NCBI RefSeq assembly: GCF_003609635.1
Contig: NZ_MCIA01000003.1
Location: forward strand, 62,001 to 126,000
Reading direction: 5' to 3'
Length of the DNA: 64,000 bases
Source of the DNA: Lacrimispora algidixylanolytica
GTDB taxonomy: Bacteria > Bacillota > Clostridia > Lachnospirales > Lachnospiraceae
Both the position numbers and the translations under genes were made by a program. The notes under the pieces are model-generated. The model saw only the letters and a list, made by a program, of their open reading frames with translations. It searched no databases and was not told where the DNA came from. Shown piece by piece: positions 29,573 through 38,303 of this stretch. Each line of letters begins with the position of its first letter. Positions within the stretch are counted from its first letter, which is position 1.

Positions 29573-32005
29573 TTGAATCAACAAAATAAGGTCGTGATAG
29601 AATCAGCAGACAAAACGCTTACGTATGAAAGAATTGCTTCTGGCATCCTTCACTGTACCTGCGCTGTGGCAGGGAGCAAAGCATCTCCTTCTCCCCTTGG
29701 GATAGAACCACTTGTTTCTGGTACTTTGGAGCATGTGATCACGGACTCCTGTCACGTAGTTACAAGCGACGCCCTTAAGGTGGAGATTGACAGAAAATCA
29801 GGAAAGACTTACTGGAGTCACGAAAAGTCAGGAAAACTGCTTTTTGAGGAAACAGATAGGGAATTAACTGAGATTCCTGTTTATGAGCATACAACTAAAG
29901 GGGAAGCCCCTGAAATTAAGCGGGTAAAAACCGTAGATGGAGAGCGGAATTTCATCAGTAATCTGGTATGTGAAACGGTGCGGACTGCCTACCGGGGGAA
30001 GCTGTCATTTGCCTGGCAAAAGGATGAGAAGCTTCACGGGTTGGGGCAGGGAGAGGAAGGAATCTATAATTACAGGGGAAGCACTCAGTATCTCTATCAG
30101 CACAACATGAGGATACCCATTCCCTTTCTCATCTCTGACCGGGGGTATGGAATCTTGTTTGACTGCGGGTCAATCATGACCTTTAATGACGATGCAAGAG
30201 GTTCTTATCTATACTTTGATACAGTTGATCAGCTAAGCTATTACGTTATCTATGGTCCTGATTTTGATGAGATTATTAAGGGTTTTCGAGGGCTGACTGG
30301 AAGAGTGCCCATGCTTCCCAAATGGTCTTTTGGTTATATTCAGTCAAAGGAGGCGTACCATACTCAACAAGAGCTTATAGACGTGGTAAGAGAGTATCGA
30401 AAGAGGAATGTTCCCATAGATGGAATCGTACAGGACTGGAACACCTGGGAAGAGGGGAAATGGGGAAATAAACTTCTTGATAAGTCCCGGTATCCTAATT
30501 TTCCCAAAGCGATAAAATCGATTCATGAAGACAACGTCCATGTGATGGTATCTGTTTGGCCAAACATGGATTCCAGTACGGAAAATTATAAGGAGTTTCT
30601 GGAGAAGGGATTGCTTTTAAATGATTTATCCACGTATGATGCCTTTGACCCAGAAGGAAGAAAGGTCTATTTTAAACAGTTAGAAGAGGAATTGTTCTCC
30701 GCAGGTGTGGACGCTTGGTGGTGCGATTCTACGGAGCCATTTAGCGGTCCTGACTGGAAGGGAAGCTTGAAAAAAGAGCCTTGGGAACGATTTTTACTGG
30801 TAGGAGAAGAGCATAAGAAATATCTTGATCCCACAAAAGCCAATCTGTATGCGGAAGTTCATGCAAAAGGAATCTATGAAAACCAGAGAGAGGTATGCCA
30901 GGATAAACGTGTGCTCAACCTGACCAGATCTGGTTATGCAGGCTCTGGGGCCTATGGGACCGTCTTGTGGTCCGGGGATATTACGGCTACCTGGGAAACT
31001 CTTAAGGTACAGATTCGGGAGGGACTTAATCTATGCATGAGCGGCCACCCCTACTGGACCCTTGATGCGGGTGGATTCTTTGTCGTAAAGGACAATTGGA
31101 AAAAACGTGGATGTAGCTCAAGCAATGACCCAGAGCCTAAGTGGTTCTGGCAGGGAGGTTATGAGCTTGGTGTGGACGATGCGGCCTATCGTGAACTTTA
31201 TGTGAGATGGCTTCAATTCTCCCTTTTTCTCCCCATGTTCCGTTCCCATGGAACCGATACACCGAGAGAGATCTGGAACTTTGGAGAGCCTGGCAGCCCG
31301 TTTTATGACAGCATAGAGCAGTGCATTCGCCTCAGATATCAATTGATGCCCTACACCTATTCCCTGGCAGGCAGGGTCATGCTTCATGATTACACCATGT
31401 TTCGGAGCCTTCTTTTTGACTTCGCAGAGGATGAAATAGCCAGTGAAATTTCCTCCCAGTTTATGTATGGAGATTCCTTGTTGGTCTGTCCAGTCATTGA
31501 GCCTATGTATTATGAAGCGGAGAACAAGTTTTTGGACCGAGAGAGAACGTGGAGATGTTATCTTCCTGACGGAAGTAGCTGGTATGATTACTTTACTGGA
31601 GATCATTATGAGGGAGGACAGTGGGTTACCGCCCAAGCACCCATTGAGAAAATCCCTGTATTTGTTCGGGAAGGAGCCATTATTCCCATGGAAGCGGGAC
31701 TTGACTATGCTGGTGAGGTGGTTCATACTCCGTTTGAATTCCATGTATATGAGGGGAAAGATGGAAGCTTTCATTTGTATGAGGATTCTGGAGATGGATA
31801 CGATTATGAAGCCGGTATCTACAATTACATCCTGATTTCATGGGATGACAGGAAAAAAGAGTTATGCATTGGTGAGAGCAAGTATTCCTTTCCCCAGTCC
31901 ATTTGGGGGAGAGACTGCGTGCTTCGTACTTCTGGCGGCAGGGAGGTCTTCTTTTCTTACGATGGAAAAGAAACAAGAGTTAAATTAGAAGAAAATGAAA
32001 CATAG
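29573..32005 (+). CDS. Glycoside hydrolase family 31 (alpha-glucosidase/alpha-xylosidase-like)
   Basis: 810 residues, starting at TTG 29573 (MNQQNKVV), as no upstream ATG is available. The GH31 (beta/alpha)8 barrel begins near PKWSFGYIQSKEAY. The nucleophile Asp is in DAWWCDSTEPF and the acid/base Asp in VLWSGDITATW. The C-terminal region has the usual beta-sandwich with YEGGQW. No signal peptide, so it acts in the cytoplasm on oligosaccharides imported by the upstream ABC system. The exact linkage cannot be read. A terminator follows. Confidence 0.9.
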   Translation: MNQQNKVVIESADKTLTYERIASGILHCTCAVAGSKASPSPLGIEPLVSGTLEHVITDSCHVVTSDALKVEIDRKSGKTYWSHEKSGKLLFEETDRELTEIPVYEHTTKGEAPEIKRVKTVDGERNFISNLVCETVRTAYRGKLSFAWQKDEKLHGLGQGEEGIYNYRGSTQYLYQHNMRIPIPFLISDRGYGILFDCGSIMTFNDDARGSYLYFDTVDQLSYYVIYGPDFDEIIKGFRGLTGRVPMLPKWSFGYIQSKEAYHTQQELIDVVREYRKRNVPIDGIVQDWNTWEEGKWGNKLLDKSRYPNFPKAIKSIHEDNVHVMVSVWPNMDSSTENYKEFLEKGLLLNDLSTYDAFDPEGRKVYFKQLEEELFSAGVDAWWCDSTEPFSGPDWKGSLKKEPWERFLLVGEEHKKYLDPTKANLYAEVHAKGIYENQREVCQDKRVLNLTRSGYAGSGAYGTVLWSGDITATWETLKVQIREGLNLCMSGHPYWTLDAGGFFVVKDNWKKRGCSSSNDPEPKWFWQGGYELGVDDAAYRELYVRWLQFSLFLPMFRSHGTDTPREIWNFGEPGSPFYDSIEQCIRLRYQLMPYTYSLAGRVMLHDYTMFRSLLFDFAEDEIASEISSQFMYGDSLLVCPVIEPMYYEAENKFLDRERTWRCYLPDGSSWYDYFTGDHYEGGQWVTAQAPIEKIPVFVREGAIIPMEAGLDYAGEVVHTPFEFHVYEGKDGSFHLYEDSGDGYDYEAGIYNYILISWDDRKKELCIGESKYSFPQSIWGRDCVLRTSGGREVFFSYDGKETRVKLEENET

Positions 32006-32016
32006 AAAAACAAGTT

Positions 32017-32053
32017 GGCCATCATTCCCGGGTACAGGAGTGATGGCCTTTTT
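32017..32053 (+). terminator. Intrinsic terminator after GH31
   Basis: GGCCATCATTCC (32017-32028) pairs with GGAGTGATGGCC (32037-32048), then T5. It separates the importer/GH31 operon from the MATE gene. Confidence 0.88.
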
Positions 32054-32155
32054 ACGTGCCCTAGGTTATGCTTGCGCATTGTTGTGTAATTGATTATAAT
32101 CAATAAGATTACTTTAAATTAGGCTGTAAGTAAAAGAGGAATAAGGGAGGTAATA

Positions 32156-32193
32156 CAGAAAAAATGCTTGATTTTTTCTGTACAGTACAATGA
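32156..32193 (+). promoter_or_regulatory. Leader hairpin with nine-codon upstream ORF before a MATE gene
   Basis: GGGAGG (32145-32150) is followed by a hairpin with ten-base arms CAGAAAAAAT and ATTTTTTCTG (32156-32180). An ATG at 32164 opens a nine-codon frame (MLDFFCTVQ) ending TGA at 32191-32193, overlapping the MATE ATG at 32190. The MATE start has no close ribosome site of its own, so coupled translation or a folded spacer is possible. Confidence 0.4.
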
Positions 32194-33575
32194 ATAAGTT
32201 TATTGGAAATAAAAGGTTTTATCAGATGGTGCTTTCAATCGCCATACCAATTATGATACAAAACGGCATAACGAATTTCGTCAGCCTTTTAAATAACATT
32301 ATGGTGGGCACGGTGGGGACCGAGCAGATGACAGGAGTTGCCATTGTCAATCAGTTGATGTTTGTATTTAATATCACCATCTTTGGAATCATATCGGGAG
32401 CTGGGATTTTCGGCGCTCAGTTTTATGGAAGTCAAAGGCACGATGGCGTAAGGCATACCTTTCGATTTAAGATCATCTGCTGCTTGATTCTTACAGCTTT
32501 CGCCGTCGCATTGTTTTATTTTTGTGGAAAAGACCTTATTTCCATGTATCTGCAAGGGGAAGGCAATGAAGCGGAGCGAGCGCTGGTTCTTGGGTATGGA
32601 AGACAGTATATGTTAATTATGTTAATCGGTATGCTGCCCTTTGGAATTGAGCAAGCTTATACCAGTACTCTTAGGGAGTGTGGGGAAACGGTTCTTCCCA
32701 TGAAGGCTGGTATTGTTGCAGTATTAGTCAATGTGACCTTGAATTTTATTCTTATATTTGGAAGGTTTGGCGCTCCGGAGATGGGAGTTATGGGAGCAGG
32801 TACAGCGACGGCTGTGGCTCGATTTGTTGAGGCAACCATTATCGTCTCCTGGACCCATAGCCATAAGAAAAAGAATCCATTTATCGTGGGAGCTTATAAA
32901 AACTTTTACATTCCAGCAAACCTTGTAAAGAAAATTCTCATTAAGGGAACGCCACTGATGGTAAATGAGGCCTTGTGGGCTGGTGGAATGGCGGCCCTGA
33001 TGCAGTGTTATTCCATACGAGGGCTGGTAGCCGTTGCAGGACTTAATATATCTGGTACCATTGGTAATGTCTTCAACGTGGTTTATCTGGCGATGGGAAG
33101 TGCGGTTTCTATTATCGTAGGGCAGCTTTTGGGTGCAGGAAAGCATGAAGAAGCCAGAGATACGGATACCAAACTAATCGCGTTTTCCGTTGGCTCTGGC
33201 GTGGTAATTGGTGGAATCTTAATGATTCTGGCTCCGCTCTTTCCTATGATTTATAACACTTCTGATGAGGTAAAGGGTCTTGCGGTACAGTTTATCCGCA
33301 TCCTGGCATTGTGTATGCCAATCAATGCTTTTATGAATGTTTCTTATTTTACCCTTCGCTCTGGTGGAAAGACCATTGTCACCTTCCTTTTTGACAGTGT
33401 GTTCATGTGGGTGGTGAGCATTCCTGTGGCTTATACCTTAAGCCGGCACACCAACATACCAATCGTTCAACTTTACTTCATGTGCCAGATGGTTGATTTA
33501 ATCAAATGCCTTATTGGTTTTGTTCTGGTAAAGAAGGGCGTGTGGATTCAGAATATCGTGTTGGGAGAAGATTAG
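32190..33575 (+). CDS. MATE family efflux transporter
   Basis: 461 residues with twelve membrane segments. VLSIAIPIMIQNGITNFVSL and LLNNIMVGTVGTEQM at the N-terminus and the repeat ILIKGTPLMVNEALWAGGMA mark a MATE protein. The start ATG lacks an immediate ribosome site and is preceded by the hairpin/short ORF described separately. Its 3' end overlaps the convergent AraC gene by 65 bases. Substrate unknown; it may export a product of the surrounding sugar locus. Confidence 0.88.
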   Translation: MNKFIGNKRFYQMVLSIAIPIMIQNGITNFVSLLNNIMVGTVGTEQMTGVAIVNQLMFVFNITIFGIISGAGIFGAQFYGSQRHDGVRHTFRFKIICCLILTAFAVALFYFCGKDLISMYLQGEGNEAERALVLGYGRQYMLIMLIGMLPFGIEQAYTSTLRECGETVLPMKAGIVAVLVNVTLNFILIFGRFGAPEMGVMGAGTATAVARFVEATIIVSWTHSHKKKNPFIVGAYKNFYIPANLVKKILIKGTPLMVNEALWAGGMAALMQCYSIRGLVAVAGLNISGTIGNVFNVVYLAMGSAVSIIVGQLLGAGKHEEARDTDTKLIAFSVGSGVVIGGILMILAPLFPMIYNTSDEVKGLAVQFIRILALCMPINAFMNVSYFTLRSGGKTIVTFLFDSVFMWVVSIPVAYTLSRHTNIPIVQLYFMCQMVDLIKCLIGFVLVKKGVWIQNIVLGED

Positions 33576-34383
33576 GTCTGCCCTGCTTTCTGCTTTGGGA
33601 AGGAGACATGCCAAGAAGAGACTTAAAAATCCGGTTAAAATGGGTTACATTTGAAAACCCTACTTCCCGGCTGATGTCTGTAATGGTCTTGTCTGTTTCC
33701 TGAAACAGTCTTTGTGCCTGTATGATACGAAGGTTATTCACATAATGAATGATGGTGCTGTTGGTATAGCGTTTGAATTCCCGGCAAAGATAGTAGGGAC
33801 TGATATAAAATCTAGCGGCTAAGTCATTTAAGGTAATATTATCATTGTAATTTAAGTGAAGGTAATGAAGGATCTGGCTGATGCGGCTGGACTGTTCTGG
33901 TTTAATTGGTTCTCCAGACTGCCTTGCCAGTTTAATTAAAAGCTGATTTAAAAGCATTTGCATGGTTTCTTTTGAATAACAATCCCCATTTTCTTGTTCC
34001 TTAAGAATTTCCTTTAGGAGCTGATGAATGATTAAGCTGTCCTTTTTCTCTGGCCTATAAACGCCTGGAGCGTTTTCTAAGGCCAACTTAATCTCCGGAA
34101 CCAGAATGGTATCTGGAGTAAAATAAACCAAAAGCCGTTTGAAGGCTACGCCGCTGTCTCCGTAGGAGTGATGCATCACATAAGGCGGAAACAAGATAAA
34201 TTCTCCAGATTGAATGGAATAGATATGCTCGTTTATCATGTGATAGCGGTTTCCGTATTCCAGATAGTAAAGCTCATAATATTCATGATAATGGGATCGT
34301 TCCATATTGTCATCAACGCCCTGTATGCGTTCGCTGGCAACCGATTGTCCCCCGGCCATTAAAAAGCCTGCAGAATCGATCAA
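33511..34383 (-). CDS. AraC family transcriptional regulator
   Basis: 290 residues starting at TTG 34383, which is eight bases after AAAGGAGGAG on the minus strand, so the non-ATG start is well supported. The N-terminal cupin-like ligand domain has HYHEYYELYYLEYGN and IQSGEFILFPPYVMHHS. The C-terminal AraC domain (about 170-270) has LNDLAARFYISPYYLCREF and ITDISREVGFSNVTHFNRIF. The last 21 codons overlap the convergent MATE gene. It likely controls adjacent GH31/transport genes. Confidence 0.9.
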   Translation of the reverse strand: MIDSAGFLMAGGQSVASERIQGVDDNMERSHYHEYYELYYLEYGNRYHMINEHIYSIQSGEFILFPPYVMHHSYGDSGVAFKRLLVYFTPDTILVPEIKLALENAPGVYRPEKKDSLIIHQLLKEILKEQENGDCYSKETMQMLLNQLLIKLARQSGEPIKPEQSSRISQILHYLHLNYNDNITLNDLAARFYISPYYLCREFKRYTNSTIIHYVNNLRIIQAQRLFQETDKTITDISREVGFSNVTHFNRIFKSLLGMSPSQSRKQGRPNLLPTRYSESTRPSLPEQNQ

Positions 34384-34496
34384 AGGTGCACTCCTCCTTT
34401 CGGTTTTTATGATAGGGACATTATAGCTTTTTTCTTCTTTTTTGGCAATCTATGGGGAAAATATGGCTATATGAGAAATGAAATCAATAAACCCTC

Positions 34497-34525
34497 TTGA
34501 TTTTTTAAAATCACTGTGATAATAT
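34497..34525 (+). promoter_or_regulatory. Promoter of small RNA copy 1
   Basis: TTGATT (34497-34502), 17-base spacer, TAATAT (34520-34525). The same spacing and -35 occur before copy 2 at 38269, while the spacer sequence differs, so the promoter elements are conserved. Confidence 0.7.
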
Positions 34526-34531
34526 ATGATT

Positions 34532-34669
34532 AGTTAGCCGACACTAACTATGTGTGAATATTCTAAACATCAGACTAACCCTCTGAGATTCTCCTTCATT
34601 GACCCGTGAAGGATCATGACTCCTACAAAAAGGCCCTCCCTGTTACCGCATGACAGGGACGGCCTTTTT
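34532..34669 (+). ncRNA. Putative small RNA gene, copy 1
   Basis: About 138 nt, alike in order and sequence to 38304-38439. Conserved parts are the helix GTTAG/CTAAC, the single strand TGTGAATATTCTAAA, the helix CAGA-TAACCC-TCTG, the helix TCCTTCA/TGAAGGA, the tail TCATGACTCCT, and a terminator with conserved loop TTACCGCATGA. The terminator arms differ between copies but still pair (here AAAAAGGCC..CCCTGT with ACAGGG..GGCCTTTTT at 34627-34669), which supports an RNA. There is no coding frame. I do not recognise it as a named family. It ends five bases from the stop of the convergent GH31 gene. Confidence 0.7.
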
Positions 34670-34674
34670 GATAT

Positions 34675-37176
34675 TTACATTCCGATCATATCAAACTGTT
34701 CAAAGGAGATTAACAGCCTGGAATCTTTTTTCGGATTGGGGTATTTAATTTGAACGGATTTTAAGGTTTGGCTGTAATACCAACCAGATTCCGCTTTTTC
34801 GAATTTTTTCCTGTGAAGGTGGTGAGGCAGAAGCTCGCCGTCAAGTGTGACGAAGAATGGTGCCTTGTCTCTTTGAATTACATCCAGATACATGGTTTCT
34901 GCCGTTGTTTCAAAGCTGCCTTCTTGTTTAAAGTCTAATATGGTCTGCTCGCCAGCCGTCATGGTGATGGAGGTTTTTAAATATACTCCCTTTTCATAAT
35001 CCATGGAACAACCGTCATCTTCATATAAAGTAAAGGTATGATCCTTGTCCGCTGCGATGAGAAGATGAAGACCTGTGATGGTTTCTGTGGTCACGTTGTT
35101 AATCTGGTTTAATGCCATTGGAATAATGGAACCTCCACGGACAAACAAAGGAATGCTTTCAATGGTAACAGGAATTGTAATGGTCTGACCGCCTTCGTAT
35201 CGTTCTCTTGTGTAGAAATCGTAGAAAACCTCTCCTTTTGGAAGATAAACACTTCGGTGAGTGGCTCCCTTTTCCACTACATTGGCAACTAAAAGAGAAT
35301 CTCCTGTCATAAAATCAATGCCTTCTTCGTAGCAGTTTGGGTCATGTTGGAAGGCACTGCACATAGGTTCCATAATGGGAAGTCCTGTTTCATGAGCCCG
35401 TTCCATAAGAGAGTAAAAGTAAGGAATCATGCGGTAGCGAAACTTCATGGCCTCCCGGATATAACCGGTACAGTTCCCATACATCCATGGCTCTGTTACG
35501 GTGTTGTCGGTATTGACAGAGTGTACGGAAAAACGAGGCTGGAAGATGCCGTTTTGCACCCAGCGGACCATTAATTCTGCCTCAGGAGAAGTCCCATAAA
35601 AACCGCCAATGTCGCAGCCTTGGTTGGCAACTCCGCTAAGGCTCATTCCTAAGATGGTTGCGATGTTATATTTTAAGGAATCCCAGCAAGTTAAGTTGTC
35701 CCCAGCCCAGGTCTGTGCGTAGCGCTGAATTCCACTGTGACCGGAACGACAGACAATAAATGGTCTTGTATTTTCAAAGGTCTCATGTACCGCTTCCTCA
35801 GTGATGTGGCACATTAAGTTGCTCATCACGGATTTAAGTTGTCCGATGGTTCCGCCTTTGCCTTCAAAGTCACACCTACAGTCCTTGTCCACCATGCTGT
35901 CGTATTCGCAGTTGTCATTCCAGATAGAATTGGTGCCCATCATAAGAACATTTTCTTTTAATAGCTTTTTCCATACTGTTCTGGTCTTTTGCTTTGTAAA
36001 GTCTGCAAAAACGCCCTTGCCGCCCCACCAGGTACCAACTCCTGGCTCGTCTTTTTCACTGTCCTTTACAAAGATATCCTCTGCCTTCATCTTTTCAAGG
36101 TCTGGATGAGTAAGAAGAATGCCTGGCTTTACGTTAGGTGATACGGTAATGCCACGTTTTTTCATCTCAGAGAAGAATTTCTTTGGATCTTTAAACCGGT
36201 CTTTGTTCCAGGTGAAGACGCAACGTTTGATGCCTTCTCTTGTTTCAATGGAGGTGTAGCCGGAGGAAAGCTGGAAGCCGTCTGCTGGAATGTCCTCTTC
36301 CTTTGTGGTATCGATAAATTCTAAGATAGCATCGTCACAATCTTTTGGAAGCTCTGGATAGTACATGGAGGAACCAAGGTAGCCTAGGGCATAACGAGGA
36401 AGAAGCGCTGATTTCCCAGTTAAATCCGTATACTGTTCCACCACACTTCGTACCTTTGGCCCTGCGATTAAGAATAAGTCGATGTCACCGCCGTCAGAAC
36501 GGTAACGGCTGTGAGGCTTCCAGTAATTGCTCTTTTCTCTTCCCATGTCAAAATCACATTCATAGGTATTGTGATAGAAGTAGCCCACTGCCTTTTTGGT
36601 ATCTTTATTTAGCTTAATGTAAAATGGAATGTGCTTATATAAGGAGTCTGTTTCCTTTGGGTTATAGCCCATGGCATCTTTTGGACTCATGGAAAGGAAC
36701 TTCTGTGCTTTATTTAATTCCCCACTCTTTTCGCCAAAGCCGTAGAAGCAGTCGCTTGGTGAAATCTCGCTGGTATGGATGCGTCTGTGGTTGCTGTCTT
36801 CCATATAGCCAAGGTCTACAATGTCAGAATGGATGCAGGTGCCTTCGTTATCGTAAACACAGATGCGGAACGGCTCTTTTTCAATGACAACCTTTAAGAG
36901 CGCTCCTTGTAAGGTAACAGCGCCTTCCTTGTCTGTTATGGTTGCGTTGGCAGGTACAATTTTCTTTCTCATATCGCCAAGGAAACCGTCCATACGATCT
37001 TCCCATGCAGTGGTTACAAGGCTATAGGATTCTTCTGCAAAGTCCCCGTCAAAGCCTGCCCGAATGCGGATGATGGAGTCAGTAAGAAACATAAGACGGA
37101 TCTCAATGGAATTGGTGAGAATCCGAAAATAGGAATCGGACTGTATTACTTCTTTTACACTAGTACAAAGCTTCAT
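34675..37176 (-). CDS. Glycoside hydrolase family 31 (alpha-glucosidase/alpha-xylosidase-like)
   Basis: 833 residues, minus strand, ATG at 37176 after AAAGGAG. The N-terminal galactose-mutarotase-like sandwich has DCFYGFGEKSGELNK; the barrel starts near LPRYALGYLGSS. The nucleophile Asp lies in NSIWNDNCEYD and the acid/base Asp in WAGDNLTCWDSL; QPRFSVHSVN follows. No signal peptide, so it is intracellular. It differs substantially from the 29573 paralogue and probably prefers another alpha-linked substrate. It is divergent from an esterase across a long inverted repeat. Confidence 0.9.
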   Translation of the reverse strand: MKLCTSVKEVIQSDSYFRILTNSIEIRLMFLTDSIIRIRAGFDGDFAEESYSLVTTAWEDRMDGFLGDMRKKIVPANATITDKEGAVTLQGALLKVVIEKEPFRICVYDNEGTCIHSDIVDLGYMEDSNHRRIHTSEISPSDCFYGFGEKSGELNKAQKFLSMSPKDAMGYNPKETDSLYKHIPFYIKLNKDTKKAVGYFYHNTYECDFDMGREKSNYWKPHSRYRSDGGDIDLFLIAGPKVRSVVEQYTDLTGKSALLPRYALGYLGSSMYYPELPKDCDDAILEFIDTTKEEDIPADGFQLSSGYTSIETREGIKRCVFTWNKDRFKDPKKFFSEMKKRGITVSPNVKPGILLTHPDLEKMKAEDIFVKDSEKDEPGVGTWWGGKGVFADFTKQKTRTVWKKLLKENVLMMGTNSIWNDNCEYDSMVDKDCRCDFEGKGGTIGQLKSVMSNLMCHITEEAVHETFENTRPFIVCRSGHSGIQRYAQTWAGDNLTCWDSLKYNIATILGMSLSGVANQGCDIGGFYGTSPEAELMVRWVQNGIFQPRFSVHSVNTDNTVTEPWMYGNCTGYIREAMKFRYRMIPYFYSLMERAHETGLPIMEPMCSAFQHDPNCYEEGIDFMTGDSLLVANVVEKGATHRSVYLPKGEVFYDFYTRERYEGGQTITIPVTIESIPLFVRGGSIIPMALNQINNVTTETITGLHLLIAADKDHTFTLYEDDGCSMDYEKGVYLKTSITMTAGEQTILDFKQEGSFETTAETMYLDVIQRDKAPFFVTLDGELLPHHLHRKKFEKAESGWYYSQTLKSVQIKYPNPKKDSRLLISFEQFDMIGM

Positions 37177-37218
37177 ATGGCATGTGCTCCTTTTTTAAAT
37201 GTAACATAAGGTTTCTGA

Positions 37219-37397
37219 TATAATCATAAAGAAAACCCGGGATGAATGCTAGACGGAAATTGCAGTCTGCTGGGTAAAACTATACATATCTTGCGCTTTT
37301 TCTTCGGGAAATATGAGTAGATCCCGTGACAAAGAGGGCAGAATAGGTTTTATATGGACTCCATCAGTGCAATTTCCGTCTAGCATTCCCTTTTTTT
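37219..37397. other. Long inverted repeat in the divergent GH31/esterase intergenic region
   Basis: Perfect 20-base arms at 37245-37264 and 37368-37387 (AATGCTAGAC... and its complement) are separated by 103 bases. The outer bases GGGA/TCCC also pair, and the right arm is followed by T7. A TATAAT at 37219-37224 sits just before the left arm, with a poor -35, so a plus-strand RNA of about 160 nt with closed ends is possible. A second TATAAT (37404-37409) lies between the right arm and the esterase. It may be a structured RNA, an attenuator or a regulator site. Confidence 0.45.
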
Positions 37398-37441
37398 AAA
37401 CGGTATAATGGTAACATATAAAAGATGAGGAGGACCAGCTC

Positions 37442-38242
37442 ATGGCCAGCATGAATTGTAATTATTACAGCTTTTCTTTAAAACACAACGTGGATATTAA
37501 TATAATCATTCCAACTCCGGAAGGAAACGAGCAGATTACAAGCGAAGAAACACAAAAAGCATATCCTTATGAAGCCGGACTTCCAGTTCTATATCTACTT
37601 CACGGTGCCTATGGGGATCACAGCTCCTGGATGCGGTTTTCTAATATTGAACGGTATGCACAAAAGCATTGCGTGGCAGTGGTAATGGCTTCAGCGGATA
37701 ACAGCTTTTATCAGGACATGTATTGTGGAAATAAATATTATACCTTCTTTACCGAGGAACTGCCTGCATTTGTACAAAGCATTTTCCCAGTTTCTAAAAG
37801 GAGAGAGGACACCTTTGTGGCAGGTCTTTCTATGGGAGGATACGGCGCCTGGTTTCTTGGACTTTCAAAACCGGAACAGTATGCAAAGGCAGCCAGCTTA
37901 TCTGGTGCCCTTGACCTGGAGATGGCTTATGAACAGACAAAGGGAAGCGATGACGGCGCACCGTTTCACTGGGATCGGATCTTTCAGGATCCAACGGCCA
38001 TCAAAGGTAGCGATGCAGACCTGATGACTCTTTATGACCGGTGCGAAAAAGTGGGGAATCTCCCAGAGCTTTACTTTGCCTGTGGGACGGAAGATTTTGT
38101 GTATGATATGAATACCAGCATCAGGACTCAATTAGAAGAGAGAGGCTCAAAGGCAGTCTACGTAGAGGGCCCTGGCCAGCACGACTGGTATTTCTGGGAG
38201 GCTTATATCCAGAAGGTTCTTCAGTGGATGTTACCCGTATAA
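37442..38242 (+). CDS. Alpha/beta-hydrolase esterase (esterase D-like family)
   Basis: 266 residues, ATG 37442 after GAGGAGGACC. The oxyanion region is LYLLHGAYGDHSSW, the nucleophile elbow AGLSMGGYGAWF, and the catalytic His is in PGQHDWYFW, all as in the S-formylglutathione hydrolase/feruloyl esterase-like family. No signal peptide, so it is cytoplasmic. With two GH31 enzymes nearby it may remove acyl groups from imported plant oligosaccharides (inference). Confidence 0.85.
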   Translation: MASMNCNYYSFSLKHNVDINIIIPTPEGNEQITSEETQKAYPYEAGLPVLYLLHGAYGDHSSWMRFSNIERYAQKHCVAVVMASADNSFYQDMYCGNKYYTFFTEELPAFVQSIFPVSKRREDTFVAGLSMGGYGAWFLGLSKPEQYAKAASLSGALDLEMAYEQTKGSDDGAPFHWDRIFQDPTAIKGSDADLMTLYDRCEKVGNLPELYFACGTEDFVYDMNTSIRTQLEERGSKAVYVEGPGQHDWYFWEAYIQKVLQWMLPV

Positions 38243-38268
38243 ATGATAATTCTTTACTTCTATGGTTC

Positions 38269-38297
38269 TTGATTTTTAGGACGGATTATGATATTAT
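38269..38297 (+). promoter_or_regulatory. Promoter of small RNA copy 2
   Basis: TTGATT (38269-38274), 17-base spacer, TATTAT (38292-38297), matching the arrangement before copy 1. Confidence 0.7.
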
Positions 38298-38303
38298 AAT
38301 GAT

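Noticed and set aside
31118-31774. 218-codon minus-strand ORF inside the GH31 gene
   Set aside because: It is antisense to a well-supported GH31 barrel, with no domain or ribosome site.
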